A DNA stretch of 64,000 bases. It comes from Adiantum capillus-veneris. Taxonomy: Eukaryota; Streptophyta; Polypodiopsida; Polypodiales; Pteridaceae. Below, piece by piece: positions 48,945-63,268 of the stretch; position 1 is the stretch's first letter, and every line of letters starts with the position of its first letter. The stretch spans positions 120,478,891 through 120,542,890 of the forward strand of contig CM043947.1 in the NCBI GenBank assembly GCA_014529385.2, written 5' to 3'. Below the pieces are notes generated by a model. The model had not been told where the DNA came from. It was given only the letters and a program-made list of their open reading frames with translations, and made no database searches. The translations under genes were made by a program, and so were the position numbers.

Positions 48945-49834
48945 AAATTCATTCTTTGCAAGCTACTAAGCAGGGCTATCTCTTGCACTCGAGTAGGATC
49001 AATAACTGTACAAAGCACACTACAATGTTTCTCTCGATCAACGGAGAATCTCTCTTTAATAGCAGCCATCCAAGCGATCGTTCTATGATTACCCTCCCAA
49101 ACATAGAACATTTTATTAGAGAGAACTTGAAGGTTTGGTCTTTTAGAAAGTCAATTTCAAACTCTTTATGTATATCAACCCATATTGGGTCCCATGAAGA
49201 AAGAAGGTCCTCTACAAAAAAGATAATCATAGGTAGAAAAGCACACTCAACTACTATTTATGAGAAAAACAAAAAACAATTTAGAAATAGAGAGTAGGAA
49301 AGACCAAAGCAGAGAAATGAAATATCTGTCACATAAGCTTCCTCCTTCTTGCAATTCCAAACTGAAACAATAAAAGCTCCTTTTTCTTGCATGTAGCCCT
49401 CCTTTGCAAAAGCAGCTTTCAATCCACTAACATCATCTCGTAAGCCTCTCACCCTTGCATAAGGGATCAATCGACATAAAGGAATTGGTGGACAGTCAAA
49501 ACAACTGAACATGCGAGTACATTGAAGAATATCTTGTCCTCTATGCATGTAAAGTTTGTGCTCTTCCCTTGTCTCAGTCTCTACTACTACTTCATCTCTT
49601 ACGACATAAGGCACTATTTGAAAACATGCCTCTTGTGGGGCAAGAGATTCATCAACTTCATTTATGGATCCAAGCCCCAAGTCCCAACTTTGCATCTCCT
49701 CCTCCTATGTCTCCAAACCATCTGTCATATCTGTGACAGAGACTGCACTGATTTGATCACTGCTCTCTAAGATACTGGAAGCTTGAGTTGAAGAAAGCCA
49801 TCTCCCTCTGCAACCTCGTCCACGAATTGAAGGA
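48945..49834 (-). other. ParB-like region within the fusion gene (exons 2-3)
   Basis: The strand-helix pattern CPPIPLCRLIPYA, RGLRDDVSGL, AFAKEGYM and FIVSVWN resembles the opening of ParB/sulfiredoxin-fold proteins. The downstream GNHR box (49080-49096) is their signature phosphate-binding loop. In bacteria and phages such domains are found joined to DNA methylases. A one- or two-base frameshift lies just before the GNHR segment. Confidence 0.55.
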
Positions 49835-49874
49835 CTTGCAAAACAAAACCAAAAACAATTTAATTACTTCACAA

Positions 49875-50726
<852 letters not shown>

Positions 50727-51165
50727 TCAAATCTACCTGGCAAGAGGTTTTCGGGCCGAGGTAGACTCCCTTCTCCTCATGGTCGAGTTAGAGTCCTTCT
50801 CCCTTCTCCGAGCTCCGAGCTTAATTCGAGTTGTGAAGGCGGCTTCTCTAAACCGGCTTGAGAGATTAACTAATTCGATTTTCAGCACGGAATTATCGCA
50901 GGGAAGAAAGCCTCCTATGGGCGCAAGGAAGGCCCTTGGTTGCGAGCAAGGTCGCAGCAGAGTTGCATAACGGCTTATTGGGAAGAGATGTGAGGCGAGG
51001 AAGGTGAAAGCAAAGAGGCGTGAAGGGCTGAAAAAACGCAGCAGTTGCAGGTTTCTGAGATAGCGCAGATACAGATGAGAGATAGCGCTAGATATTGGAG
51101 ATAGACCTTTAACGCTTAGCACTATGAATAGCATTAAAAAAATACACTAGGGGCCTACATGGAGT

Positions 51166-51274
<109 letters not shown>

Positions 51275-51986
51275 AGGTAATAATTATATTGTATGGAGTT
51301 GCCCGCGTGTTGCCCGCTTATAGCTAATGATCATAGTTAATGATGGCGTGGAGTTGCTTGGGAATCAGTGCTCGAATTTTTTTTTTCAAAAACTTGGCAA
51401 ACCTACATATGTGAAACAATGAAGGTAAACTGATAAAATTTGAAGGTGCAATCACCAAATTACACTAGTTTTTTCAAAATTTGAAAGGTTTTTTCACCTT
51501 CAAATATAAAATTTAAAGGTAAACTTCAAAATTTGTAGGTGGGATTATACTATATCTAGGTTTTTTTCGAGCTTGTTTAAGTATGAAACCATTACTCCGC
51601 TTTTAATTACTTAGCATGTAATTTGTCACAAATTACCATGCAAAAAGGGTAATTATAACTAAAAATAAAGAAGCAATTACTCGTACTGATAGACAATCAA
51701 TCTTCTTATGAAAAGCTACAATCTTTTCTGCCTTTCAAGAAATTTGATCTCACGACAAGGGGTACTTTGGGAATTTTGAAAAACTTAAAGGGCATTTTAG
51801 GAATTTTTGACAAAATATTAGGGATTTTTGGGAATTTTTTAAATTTGAGTGTCTTAGAATTTAATACACCAAAAACACTCAGTCTTAACTTCGGCATGAG
51901 ATATTGTGCATGGGGTATTTAATTGAGTAGGTGAAGTTTGGTTGTCATTAATAAGCTCGATTGACTGAAAATCGTAAAACTCAAAG

Positions 51987-52114
51987 AACTAAAAACAGGG
52001 TCGTTTTTTAGTGTTTTAAAAATTAAAAGCAGGTTCGTTTTTTTAGTGTTTTTAAAACTAAAATAGGTTCTTCCTTAGTGTTTTAACACTAAAAGCAGGC
52101 TCGTTTTTTGAGCA
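51987..52114. repeat. Tandem repeat of a ~33-bp unit, nearly four copies
   Basis: Unit of the form ACTAAAAGCAGGTTCGTTTT followed by TTAGTGTTTTAA, with starts near 51987, 52020, 52055 and 52087 and small variations. Confidence 0.85.
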
Positions 52115-52357
52115 CGTTATATTTCATGTTTTGACTATATTATATAGTGAATTATTATTTCTAATATATATTTTATAAAAACAATAATTGTTGTTCGTGG
52201 GAACACGAACGTGCAATATTCCTGGCGGCTTGTGGTTATGGATAGAATTTTAAGGATATCAAACTATTCTATGTACACCCGCTGTATCAATCAGAACCAT
52301 GCCACTGCTCTTTGATATTCTTACCTTCTGCTAAACACACTATTAACCCATGGGGAG

Positions 52358-55300
52358 ATGCATTACAGTTTAGGTCCAGGGCGTGGACAGAAGCTAGTGC
52401 TTATGTTTGATACCAGAATTTATCATTTGACAGTTTCTTCTTTGCAAGAACATTTTGAACTTCGTGATGCTAATTTCTCTCTTTGTCCACTAACATTATC
52501 TGGCTCGCAAGGCAAGGTAGAAGCTACTATATCATTAGATGGTGAGCAAACTTTTATGCTTGATCATGAACAACATCAGTTCTACAAGGTGGATATGAGA
52601 AGTGAGGATCAGATTGATGTTGGCATTGGCAGAGTTTCTCAAGACACGAAATACAAGAAAGTACCTCTCTCTGAGATCAATGCGAGTGTTATTGACATGA
52701 TTAAGTGCATGCCATTGCAAAGCAATTTATATATTGCCCTTCATCAAGCCAAGAAAGTGGTCTGTATTGATGAGCTACCAGCTCATTATGATGGGTATAT
52801 TGCTTTTGAATTACCATCATCTGGTAATTCTTCAGGTATGAGTGGTATGGAGCAAAGACATGATAGTCACATGTGGACAGAGTATGTCACTTGTAGCAGT
52901 GATAGTTTTAATGGCATTGTCAGATTTAGTAAATGCTCTAGGCATTTGCGTTGCATCAACATTGATTGTCCATTTTATTTGCGCTCAAATATGTTCAATG
53001 AGTCTCAATGGCGAGGTCGACTTGTTAAATCCAGTCCTAAAGGATTGATCTCTTCTCAATATGGCACACTAGTATGCACTCATTGTGGAAAAATTCCTGA
53101 ATGTGTATCTACATGTCCTGCAGTAATTTACTATTGTTTGCCTAGAGATAAGCATAATTGTACTAGGTGTGCTTTGCATCTTGGAGAACATAATCATCCA
53201 TGTGCAGAAGGGAGTAGTCGGATGGTCGAAAGTCACATAGATGAAATTTTGCTTGAGCGAGCAAGTCGGGACCCTTTGGTGACTGCGAAACAATTGGAGC
53301 GGGCCACCACTAATGATCTTATCATGGAAAAGCTTATTGGAGCAGGTTCAACTGCAAGTGCTATGATTGAAGATTTGGAATTTGCTGAATTCCTTGACAG
53401 TATGACTCCCCTGTCAAATAAAAGGAGGGTCGAACGAAGTTTGGAGTCTGCAAAGAGATCAAAGAATATCACTTCAAAAGGTCTTGAGGCAGTGCTTGAC
53501 TTGAAAAGCAAGTGCAGATATCCTTTTACCAAAGTATCCTTTTCCCAGGCCAATTGGGTGATAAAGTACAACCTCATGTATTTAAAATGTCAATTAAGGG
53601 ACCGGGCAGTGGAGTTGATTTGGTGAATTGCATGCGTCCTGGAGGGAATTTGGAGCAAATGTGGGTGCACTTTGATCATGTTCACCGTGTTCAAGGATGG
53701 CCGACTATGTCAGCGCATGTCTACGACCCTTACGTGCGAGAGCTGCTCACCATTGCAACTGCTGAGTTTAGCGTGGAAAATAAATATGCTCAGATTGAAT
53801 TTTGGAAGATGCTGAACAATGTGGTTAAGCAACAGGGTTTTGATAAGCCAGAGTTTAGGGGATTTAAGGCAGATGAAACCAATGCCAATTGGATTGCTGT
53901 GCGTATTGTTTATTTTGGGGGAGCAAAGAAGTCTACTCCAGACAAAGAGAGATCATGTTTGTTTCATTGGGAGCAAATTATGGTTCGACATACTGTCAAG
54001 TGCATCCGTCCAGCTATTCAAGAGGAGCACAAGATTTTGTGTCGCACGTGGAGAACTGCACCTACAGAGAATGCGGCTGAGCATTGTAAGGGAGACCTTA
54101 GAAGATTTTGAAAAACAGGAATGGCCATTGAAGGGGAGATTTCTTCATTGGAGACATGGTTGGCTTGGTGGGATGTACGAGTGCCTCATTGGGGGGAAAT
54201 ATTTGTATCACAAGATGCTGCAGGTATCTTTGTTCCTAACACAAACTTGTCTGAGTCAAAACATGCTAGTATGCGTGCCTCGGTTGGTTACAAGGATCAC
54301 ATAAGTTTGTATGAGGCAGCATGTGCAGATATGGCTTTAGCTCTGCTTCAAAGTGTGAAATATAATGCCTATTTGAAAGGTGTTGGGAGCTCCACCGGTC
54401 CCGGCATTAAAGATTTGGCAGATCGCTTCATGAATCGACCTTCATCTGCTTCTGCGGTAGCTGGAAAGAAACTAGTTGACCTCACACATTCATCAATGCA
54501 TGAAATGGGTTTCAATAGTCCAGAAATGAATAGAAATATACTCCAAGAGAAGAGTATTAGAAAAAAGAGGCCAATTTTTGCTGATGCAAATATTGTCTTG
54601 GAGGAGGATAGCCATAGGTCAGAGTATGTTACAATGACAACTTCAATTGGTGGGCTTCAACACAAAAAAAAGCTTCAAAGGATGTCCCATATCCCGAAGT
54701 AAATGTAGCAAATTCAGTTTGGGCAATAAGGAGAACAGAACCTGGGCGAAAGATGACTTGTTTTGGTGTAGTGTCAAAAGATGGAGATCGATGTGGGCGG
54801 TCCATTAATGCATGTTCAACGGATGCCAAAATAGGGGTGCCAGCTCCTTGTTTTTGAAGTCGCAGGAAATATCCTCCATCTGGTTCAGAATTGGGAGGCC
54901 TTGTGGAAGGGTTCATTTGGTTTTGTAATTCCAATAACATGCACACCTGGAAGGTTCACAGCATAGTCGAAGGGCCACCAGGTCCAGCTCCCAGTGTTTA
55001 GGTGGTCGCAAAGGGCACAAATTTGCAACCTCAAGAGGTAACGCAACTGCAAGCCAACGGTTTTGTTTTGCAAGCAGGAGTTACATCAACATCAAGAATT
55101 CATGAAACAGTTCCATTGAACCGAAGAGTTGCTAGCAGCATCCGTCCCAAATTTAGAGATGGAAAGATTGTGAAATGGAGATCACGATTAACAAAGGAGT
55201 TTCATGGCAAGATTGAAGTGGGTAGAACCATGGCAGCAGAGTTGGTGCGAGAGGTCATTGTGGTTTGCAATGAAACACATGTTTTCTATGTTAATACTGT

Positions 55301-55547
55301 GGGGTCAAGTGCAAAGGGAGTGACGTACTCTGTGACAATGTCAAATTTTCCTAGATGTACTTGCGAGGATTTTCAAAACTGGGAAAGCAAGCGCCTTGTG
55401 TATATGCCACGTAAGCACATTTACTTCATATTTCTGCAAGTACTTGGCCTTGACCCTCATGCTCATGAGTTCATGCATCAGGCAGATTTAACGAAATTGG
55501 AGTTAGTCCAAGCACTTGGAGGGTCACGGGTGCTGATGCAGACTTAA
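52358..55547 (+). pseudogene. MULE-type transposase with zinc cluster and SWIM finger
   Basis: A frame of 422 codons (52358-53626) carries Cys/His pairs ending CTRCALHLGEHNHP, a WRKY-GCM/FLYWCH-like zinc cluster as in MULE and FAR1 proteins. After a frameshift near 53590 come VNCMRPGGNLEQMW, HVYDPYVRELLTIA, FKADETNANWIAV (likely second catalytic Asp) and CLFHWEQIM (the C-x2-H-W loop). A break follows at 54080-54120, then NLSESKHASM (likely Glu). After another frame change near 54690 and stops at 54855 (TGA) and 54999 (TAG) comes the SWIM finger CTCEDF...MPRKHIYF at 55356-55424. The third SWIM ligand, normally Cys before K-H, is Arg (CGT at 55410). The start codon is uncertain, since an acceptor-like ATTACAG lies at its beginning. 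Confidence 0.75.
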
Positions 55548-56170
55548 AGGCTTGTGGACCTTGCTGTGGTTTTGTAACAGTAGTTTTTTCGGTGATATGT
55601 GCTTATGGCTATTAACTTTTGTCCCAAATATTCCAGTGCGGCAGTATTTTTTTTGTTGCACACTCCATTCTGATATGTAGATGCAATACACCTTTTTGGT
55701 TGATTTCAATGTTGATGGAAGGTTTTTGGCATGTGTTATAGATAGAACAATTTAAAATTATTTTTATAGGTTAAGAAACTGGGTAGGGAGTATCTCTAAC
55801 CAACAAAAATCCAAGATATTGTGGTGTGTTGTCTACTCTGCCTTCACGACCAAACCAAGTGGGCCTCTCTCTCATCCGGCACCTCCTTATATTACTATCA
55901 AGCAGTTACAACCATAACATGTCTGCCCACGCGTAATTTTGTATTACAAGGATATCAAAAAAAATTTATGGTTAGCGTAATTTTGTATTACAACTAATAT
56001 ATTGCACAAGGATATCAAAAAATTTGTATTGCAAAGATATCAAAGAAAAGTTTATGGTTTGCGTAATTTTGCATTGCAACTAATATATTGCACAAGGATA
56101 TCAAAAAACATTGTTAGTTTTGCTCGGTTTATGGTTTGCTCGCTTTTATTGGCTCGGATTTTAGGATTCC
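55548..56170. repeat. Right subterminal region with tandem motifs
   Basis: From about 55930 to 56110 the words GCGTAATTTTGTATTACAA and AAGGATATCAAAAA recur three to four times, and ACTAATATATTGCACAAGG occurs twice. Such subterminal arrays are common binding sites for transposases. The last 60 bases carry inverted GAGC motifs (as GCTC) echoing the left end. Confidence 0.75.
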
Positions 56171-56181
56171 TCGTCTCCGCA
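56171..56181. repeat. 11-bp target-site duplication of DNA transposon, right copy
   Basis: TCGTCTCCGCA, matching 45082-45092. Confidence 0.9.
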
Positions 56182-59100
56182 AACTTGATCTAAGCATGCA
56201 TACTACTTCATTTTTGTGCACAATAAAGAAAAAGAGAGTCTTATAAGACAAAAAAAACTTTGTTCATTTTTAACATTTTGTACATTTGCTTACTCTTGGG
56301 AAGCATTGTAAGCATTGACAAGGTTTAGGTTATCCTTTAATCGTATGCCTTGCATCCATCTAGCATCTTCAAAAGGATAATTCTTAAACTTAATAAGATA
56401 TCATCGGATAGTCTTACCGCCTCTTAATACCTTGTCTTCATGTCAGAGAATGGACTCGGGTTGCAGCACCTCCTCTTGGTCCTCGATCTCCAGTGGATCT
56501 TCAATAGTTGGTTCTTGAGGTGGATCTCCTTTGTAAGGCTTTAATAGGCTCACATGGAAAGCATTGTGTATGAGCCAATGATTGGGCAGCTTGAGTTGAT
56601 ATGCCATCTCATTGATTGGCCTAAGAATCTGGAAGGGACCATAGTACCTTTTTGCTAGTTTAGCATAGTACTTTTGGTGGCCCGTAGGATTCTTGCCCGT
56701 CGTGTCCTTAATCGAGCCTTGTGAAACTTTGACAAGACCCAATCGTTTTCTTTAAAGGCTTGGGCTCTTTTGTGCTTGTCAGCAGTAGCCTTTTGCCTTT
56801 GCTGTGAGATAGAGATAGTATCCTTAATCTTTTGAAAAGATTCTTGTAGGTCTCGGCTATACTCATCTGCAGCGAAGATCTTCCCATGTACCTTAAGTAG
56901 CAAGGGACTTTTTGATCTTCCCTCAATTATCTCGAAAGGTGCTTTTCCCGTGGAAGTATGTACAGTGTTATTGTAATTGGGATCTTTGATCTACTTCCGT
57001 TACATAGGCTTTTAGTAGATCGAGAATTGTTAGGTTAGCTATTTCACTTTGGCCATCCGTTTGTGGATCATAGGCCGAAGAGAAGTTTAGCCTTGTTCCT
57101 AAATTCTCAAAGAGACCCTTCCAGAAATTACTGGTCATTCTAGGATCTCTATCCGACACTATAGACATTGGCAAGCCATGGTACTTGAAAATTTGTGAAA
57201 TGAAGAGGGTTGCCATTCGATGGGCTTTGATAGTCTTTTTGATAGGTATAAAATGAGCTTGTTTACTGAACCTATCTACTATCGTCCATATTCTCGTATT
57301 CCCATGGATAGACTTAGGCAATCCAAAGATAAAATCCATGGATATGCTCTCCCATGGTGAATTAGGGATTGGCAAGGGTTGAAGCAATCCAAGTTGCTTC
57401 CCTCTATCAAATTTTGTCTTTTAGCACACTACACATTTAGAAACATACTCTTGTATGTTCACTTTCATGGTAGGCCAATAGAAATATGTTTCAATTCCCT
57501 TTAAGGTAGACTGAATCCCTCTATGCCCCGCATAAGTTGGAGCATGAGATTCATACATTACTTTCTCACGTAGTGAGTTAGTAACGCATAGTCTATTGCC
57601 ATAGAGAAGATAACCATCTTGTAAAGTAAATGGTTCTTCTTTCTTCCCTAAGGCAAGGGCTGAAATCACATCTCTAAAATCGGGATCAATAGCATACTCA
57701 TCTATCATTGAAGATAGATCATTGTGAGTTGCTATGGAAACCGCATTCACTCTCGGCCGTCTTGAGAGTGCATCAACTACTTGATTATGCTTGCCAGCAA
57801 TGTGAGCAATATGAAAATGAAATTGCGAAAGGAAATTTGCCCACCTCATTTGTTTGTCGAAGAGCTTGGTCTGCATCATGAAGTACTTAAGACTTTGGTG
57901 ATCCGTTCGCAGAATGAAAGGAGTCCCCAATAAATAGTGCTTCCATGAGTCTAAGGCATGTAGCACTGTAAGGAGTTCCTTTTTATATATGCCTAGAGCT
58001 TGCTCAACAGGGTCGAGCCTTCGACTCTCATAGCCTATGGCGTGCCCTTCTTGGAGCAAAAAAGCTCCAAGGCAATCACCACAAGCATCACATTGAACCT
58101 TAAATGGTTTTGAGAGATCCGGTAGTGTAAGCACAGGTTGAGAGATAAGCTTTTCGAAAGCATTGTTCTCCTTAGCACACCATGTATACCTAACGCTTTT
58201 CTTTGTTAGGTCATGTAATGGTCCCGCAATTTGTGAGAACTTTTCTATGAAGCGTCTATAGTATGCACACATACCTATAAAGCTTCTTAGTTCATGAAGA
58301 TTCCTTGGTTTAGGCCATCCTTTTATTACCTCTAACTTTGATGGATCCATTTGGATGCCATCTTGAGAGATAATGTGACCTAAATATTGAATCTCTTGCA
58401 AAAAAAATTCACTTTTCTTTCGATTAACATAAAGTTTATTCTCTCTCAAAACTTGAAATATTACCTGGAGGTGTTGCTTGTGTTCGTCTAATGAATTAGA
58501 GTAGATGATAATATCATCAAAGAACACTCCAGTGAAGGTTCAATGAGGCCTGAACAGCTTCTCCATCAAGCGGTTGAATGTGGCTGGTGCATTGGTCAAG
58601 CCAAAAGGCATGACAATGTATTCGTAAAGACCAAATGTGGTGCGAAATGCGGTCTTTACAATGTCTTGATCAACTATCCTTATTTGATGATAGCCACTTT
58701 TTAGGTCAATCCTACTGAAGTAGGTCGATCCTTGTAGCTTATCAAATAGGTCTTCTACCCGTGGAACGGGAAACCTATTCTTGATAGTGATCCTATTTAG
58801 TGTTCTATAGTCGACACACATACGATATGTGTTGTCTTTCTTTTGCACTAATAGCACAGGTGAGCAAAATGGAGATGAGCTAGGCCTAACCATGCCCTTC
58901 TCAACTAACTTATGCACTTGCCGCATAGTCTCCTCTTGTTGAGCTTGAGAAACTCTATATGGAGGTCTGTTAGGCGGTGAACTTCCTAGAAGAAGTTCAA
59001 TTGCATGGTCATCATTACCTCGTTTAGGAGGTAGCTCACAAGGGATGTCGTCAATAAAAACATCTTGAAACCCCGTGAGAAAATTGGATAACTCTAATTC

Positions 59101-61176
59101 CTTTTGGTTGCTTTTATTTTCTTTTGCTAAAGCATTAGGTTCATTTTGAGAATCTTTAACAAAAATCATGTACACGGAAATAGAGCTCTTTATTGACTTG
59201 TTGAAAGCTGGTGTATGTACAATGGGGATAGTGTTACCCATTTCCTTAGCATCTATATACATGTCTTTTTCCCTAAACTTAAAGGAGATTTTCCTTTCAG
59301 GAAATTTAACATCGGTAGCCAGGCGGTCAAACCATGGTGCCCCTAGGATTACATCCTCATGCTTGAGAGGAGAGATAACGAAGTCCTCTTTGTCCACATA
59401 GCCTTGGACATGAAGCCTCAATTTCCCGATTAAGGGTGTGACTGAAGCTTCTTGCCCCTTGAAGGCACTGTCTGTGGGTAGGACATCTCCCATCTCGTAG
59501 GATTGTATGCCTAGCCTGGTGGCCAACTCTATAGATATAAAATTGTGAGTAGAACCAACGTCAAAGAGAATAAAAGCATCATGTTCTCTTACCTTTCCCC
59601 AAGCATGGCATAGAGATCCTTTGTGATGAGTTTGGTGAGTCTCCTCCTCTTGGATTTCAACCAAGGAAGCTCTAGGAGGATCTTGGCGGTTGTTCTTTTG
59701 GGGACAAGCGTGGTACGCATGCCCTTGTTCGCCGCACTTGAAACACCGGTTATCCTTGCGATAACGCTCAAGCTCTTCAGGAGAGAGTTTGTTCTTACCT
59801 TTGTAAACTCCCTTCTCTTTAGCTTTGTTGGAGGGTCCCTTAGGAGACTTTTGGACATTGTCCTTCCCCTTAGGCTCATTGGAACCCTTGTTTTCCAGGG
59901 GCCTATTATTTCTTTTAGCCCCCGTTTGGAAATTGATTCGAGAGGCCACCATAGTATGGTGTATTACCACCGATATGGTACTTGCCTTTGGGAGTTGACA
60001 TACTCCGCCATTTCTTCGGTTAAGCCCGCACAAAATTGCTGCTTTTGCTCTCCAAAATCCAACTTTTAAAAGACAGTGGCTTTGAGTTGTAGGTCCCAAA
60101 ACTTGTCTACATATTTGTGGATGGATTCATTGGGAGAGAGCTTTAAGCTTCTCCATTCGGTGAGTACTTTGTCTTTGGCATCGGTGGCCAAAAACTGCTT
60201 CATAATGGAAGCTCTTAAAGCTTTCCATGTTTGTGGAGCTTCACCGTTGGCTCGTAGGCTAGACCACCATTGCCTGGCGGACTTTTGAAAGTGCATAGCT
60301 ACATGGCGTAGCTTAGAGGACTCCGTGAAGCCCTCATCTCCAAACGTGGCATCAAATTGCTGGATAAAGGCCAATCCTTTGTCCGTAGCACCAAAGGTAC
60401 CATCATAGGTCCTCCCTCTTTGCATTTCTTCAACTTGGACGACCTCTTCCATGCGGAATAGGATTTCCTATGGCCTCTTCTTTTTTATGGTTCAAAGGTT
60501 GCACCATCACTTTCTTCAGAAGGTGAAGAATTTGAAGAAGGTGGAGAAGAGGGTGACCTCTTTCTCGCCTTTTTCTTGTCTAGATCTTCGTACCATCACA
60601 TTCATAAGAGGAAGAGGATGAAGAAGATGGAGAAGAGGGTGTCCTCTTTCTCACCTTTTTCTTTTCTTGCTTTTTATCATCCCTCTTTGAATTATGATGT
60701 GGAGAAGAGTGTGATGGTCTTCTCCGCTTTGGTGGTGATGGAGAGCGTTTAGCCCACCGTCTTCGTGGAGCCATCTCCGTCGAGGTGGCAGGAGACTCAC
60801 TTCTTTCTCGTTCCTTCGATGGAGGCTCTTGAGTTCTCCTTTGGGAAGGAGATACATCATCAAGAAGTAAATTCTTGAGCCCTTCGTAGGGATTCTCTTC
60901 TTCTTCCCGAATCGGAGAGAGACCTCTTTTGGTAGTCTCACAAGGAGGCTTCCTAGGTGTTCTCTCATCATAGTGATGAGCTTGGAGAATCCCGTGAGCA
61001 CGGAGCTGCCGTTGCACTTCGCTTTGGAGAGATGGATTGCCCATGGCTTTGCCCATGGCTTGTTGAAGCCTAGAAACAAGATAGTTAACAAGCATTGAAG
61101 CATCATTAGTAGCTTTCTCATGAGCAAAATCAAAGCTATCAACATTAATTTCACTCTCTTTACTATTGTCAGCCAT
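56182..61176 (-). pseudogene. Gypsy chromovirus Gag-Pol polyprotein
   Basis: Read from 61176 (MADNSKESEINVDSF). Gag with an Arg/Ser-rich linker is followed, after frame breaks near 60500 and 60090, by a zinc knuckle [14 protein letters not shown] near 59730. Protease [12 protein letters not shown] has Val where Thr/Ser is expected. RT spans 58950-58440 ([42 protein letters not shown]). RNase H ends HFHIAHIAGKHNQVVDALSR. The integrase has an HHCC finger (HAPTYAGHRG...CVVC) and core acids in SMDFIFGLP, SDRDPRM and PQTDGQSEI. A GPFQIL region and a chromodomain-like YLIKFKNYPFEDARW at about 56290-56400 follow. In-frame stops include TGA near 58540 and TAA near 57420, both readable as C-to-T from Arg and Gln codons. 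Confidence 0.88.
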
Positions 61177-61577
61177 TCTAATAACTTTTAGGTGTAAACT
61201 TTTTAGGTGTACTTTGGCACTTCAAGCCCTAGTTGCTACTCCTCTTTACCCCTTTAGAAAAAGCACTCAAGCTACTGTACCCGCGGCTCGAATACCATTA
61301 ATTGCAAGGAATAGAAGAGAGGGTATTTCGATAGCAAAACAGCACCGGCTCTGTCAAGCTTCTAATAGCTCAATAGTGGTTAAGCCATAGGCAAGCCCTG
61401 TAGGACTCCACTATTAAGACCATAGCTCTCGACGGTGATGCCCCGTTAACTGCACAAAGGCAGGCGCACTGCAAGGCTGAAAATTCCCTATTCTACTTAC
61501 TCATAGGCAATTAATAATACCAACCATTTATAGCTAGCTTGAGGACCTCCCTTCTTGAGCAAGAAAAGAGAAACCTT
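61177..61577 (-). other. Leader of the gypsy element
   Basis: Untranslated region between primer site and Gag start; nothing else recognised. Confidence 0.7.
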
Positions 61578-61591
61578 GTGCTCTGATACCA
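61578..61591 (-). promoter_or_regulatory. Primer-binding site of gypsy element
   Basis: On - TGGTATCAGAGCAC, one base from the 5' LTR end; matches the initiator-tRNA 3' end. Confidence 0.9.
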
Positions 61592-61592
61592 A

Positions 61593-63263
<1,671 letters not shown>

Positions 63264-63268
63264 AGGCA
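63264..63268. repeat. Target-site duplication of gypsy element, right copy (AGGCA)
   Basis: Matches 43178-43182. Confidence 0.9.

Noticed and set aside
45952-49700. A series of separate small minus-strand genes
   Set aside because: The short frames join at GT-AG borders in matching phase into one protein; separate genes are not needed.
52358-55547. FAR1/FHY3 transcription factor
   Set aside because: Shares zinc cluster, MULE core and SWIM finger, but it sits inside a TSD-flanked transposon and is decayed, so a transposase is the simpler call.
60580-61176. Arg/Ser-rich protein as a host SR splicing factor
   Set aside because: It lies at the Gag position of the gypsy element, after the primer site and before the zinc knuckle, and fits an SR-like Gag linker.
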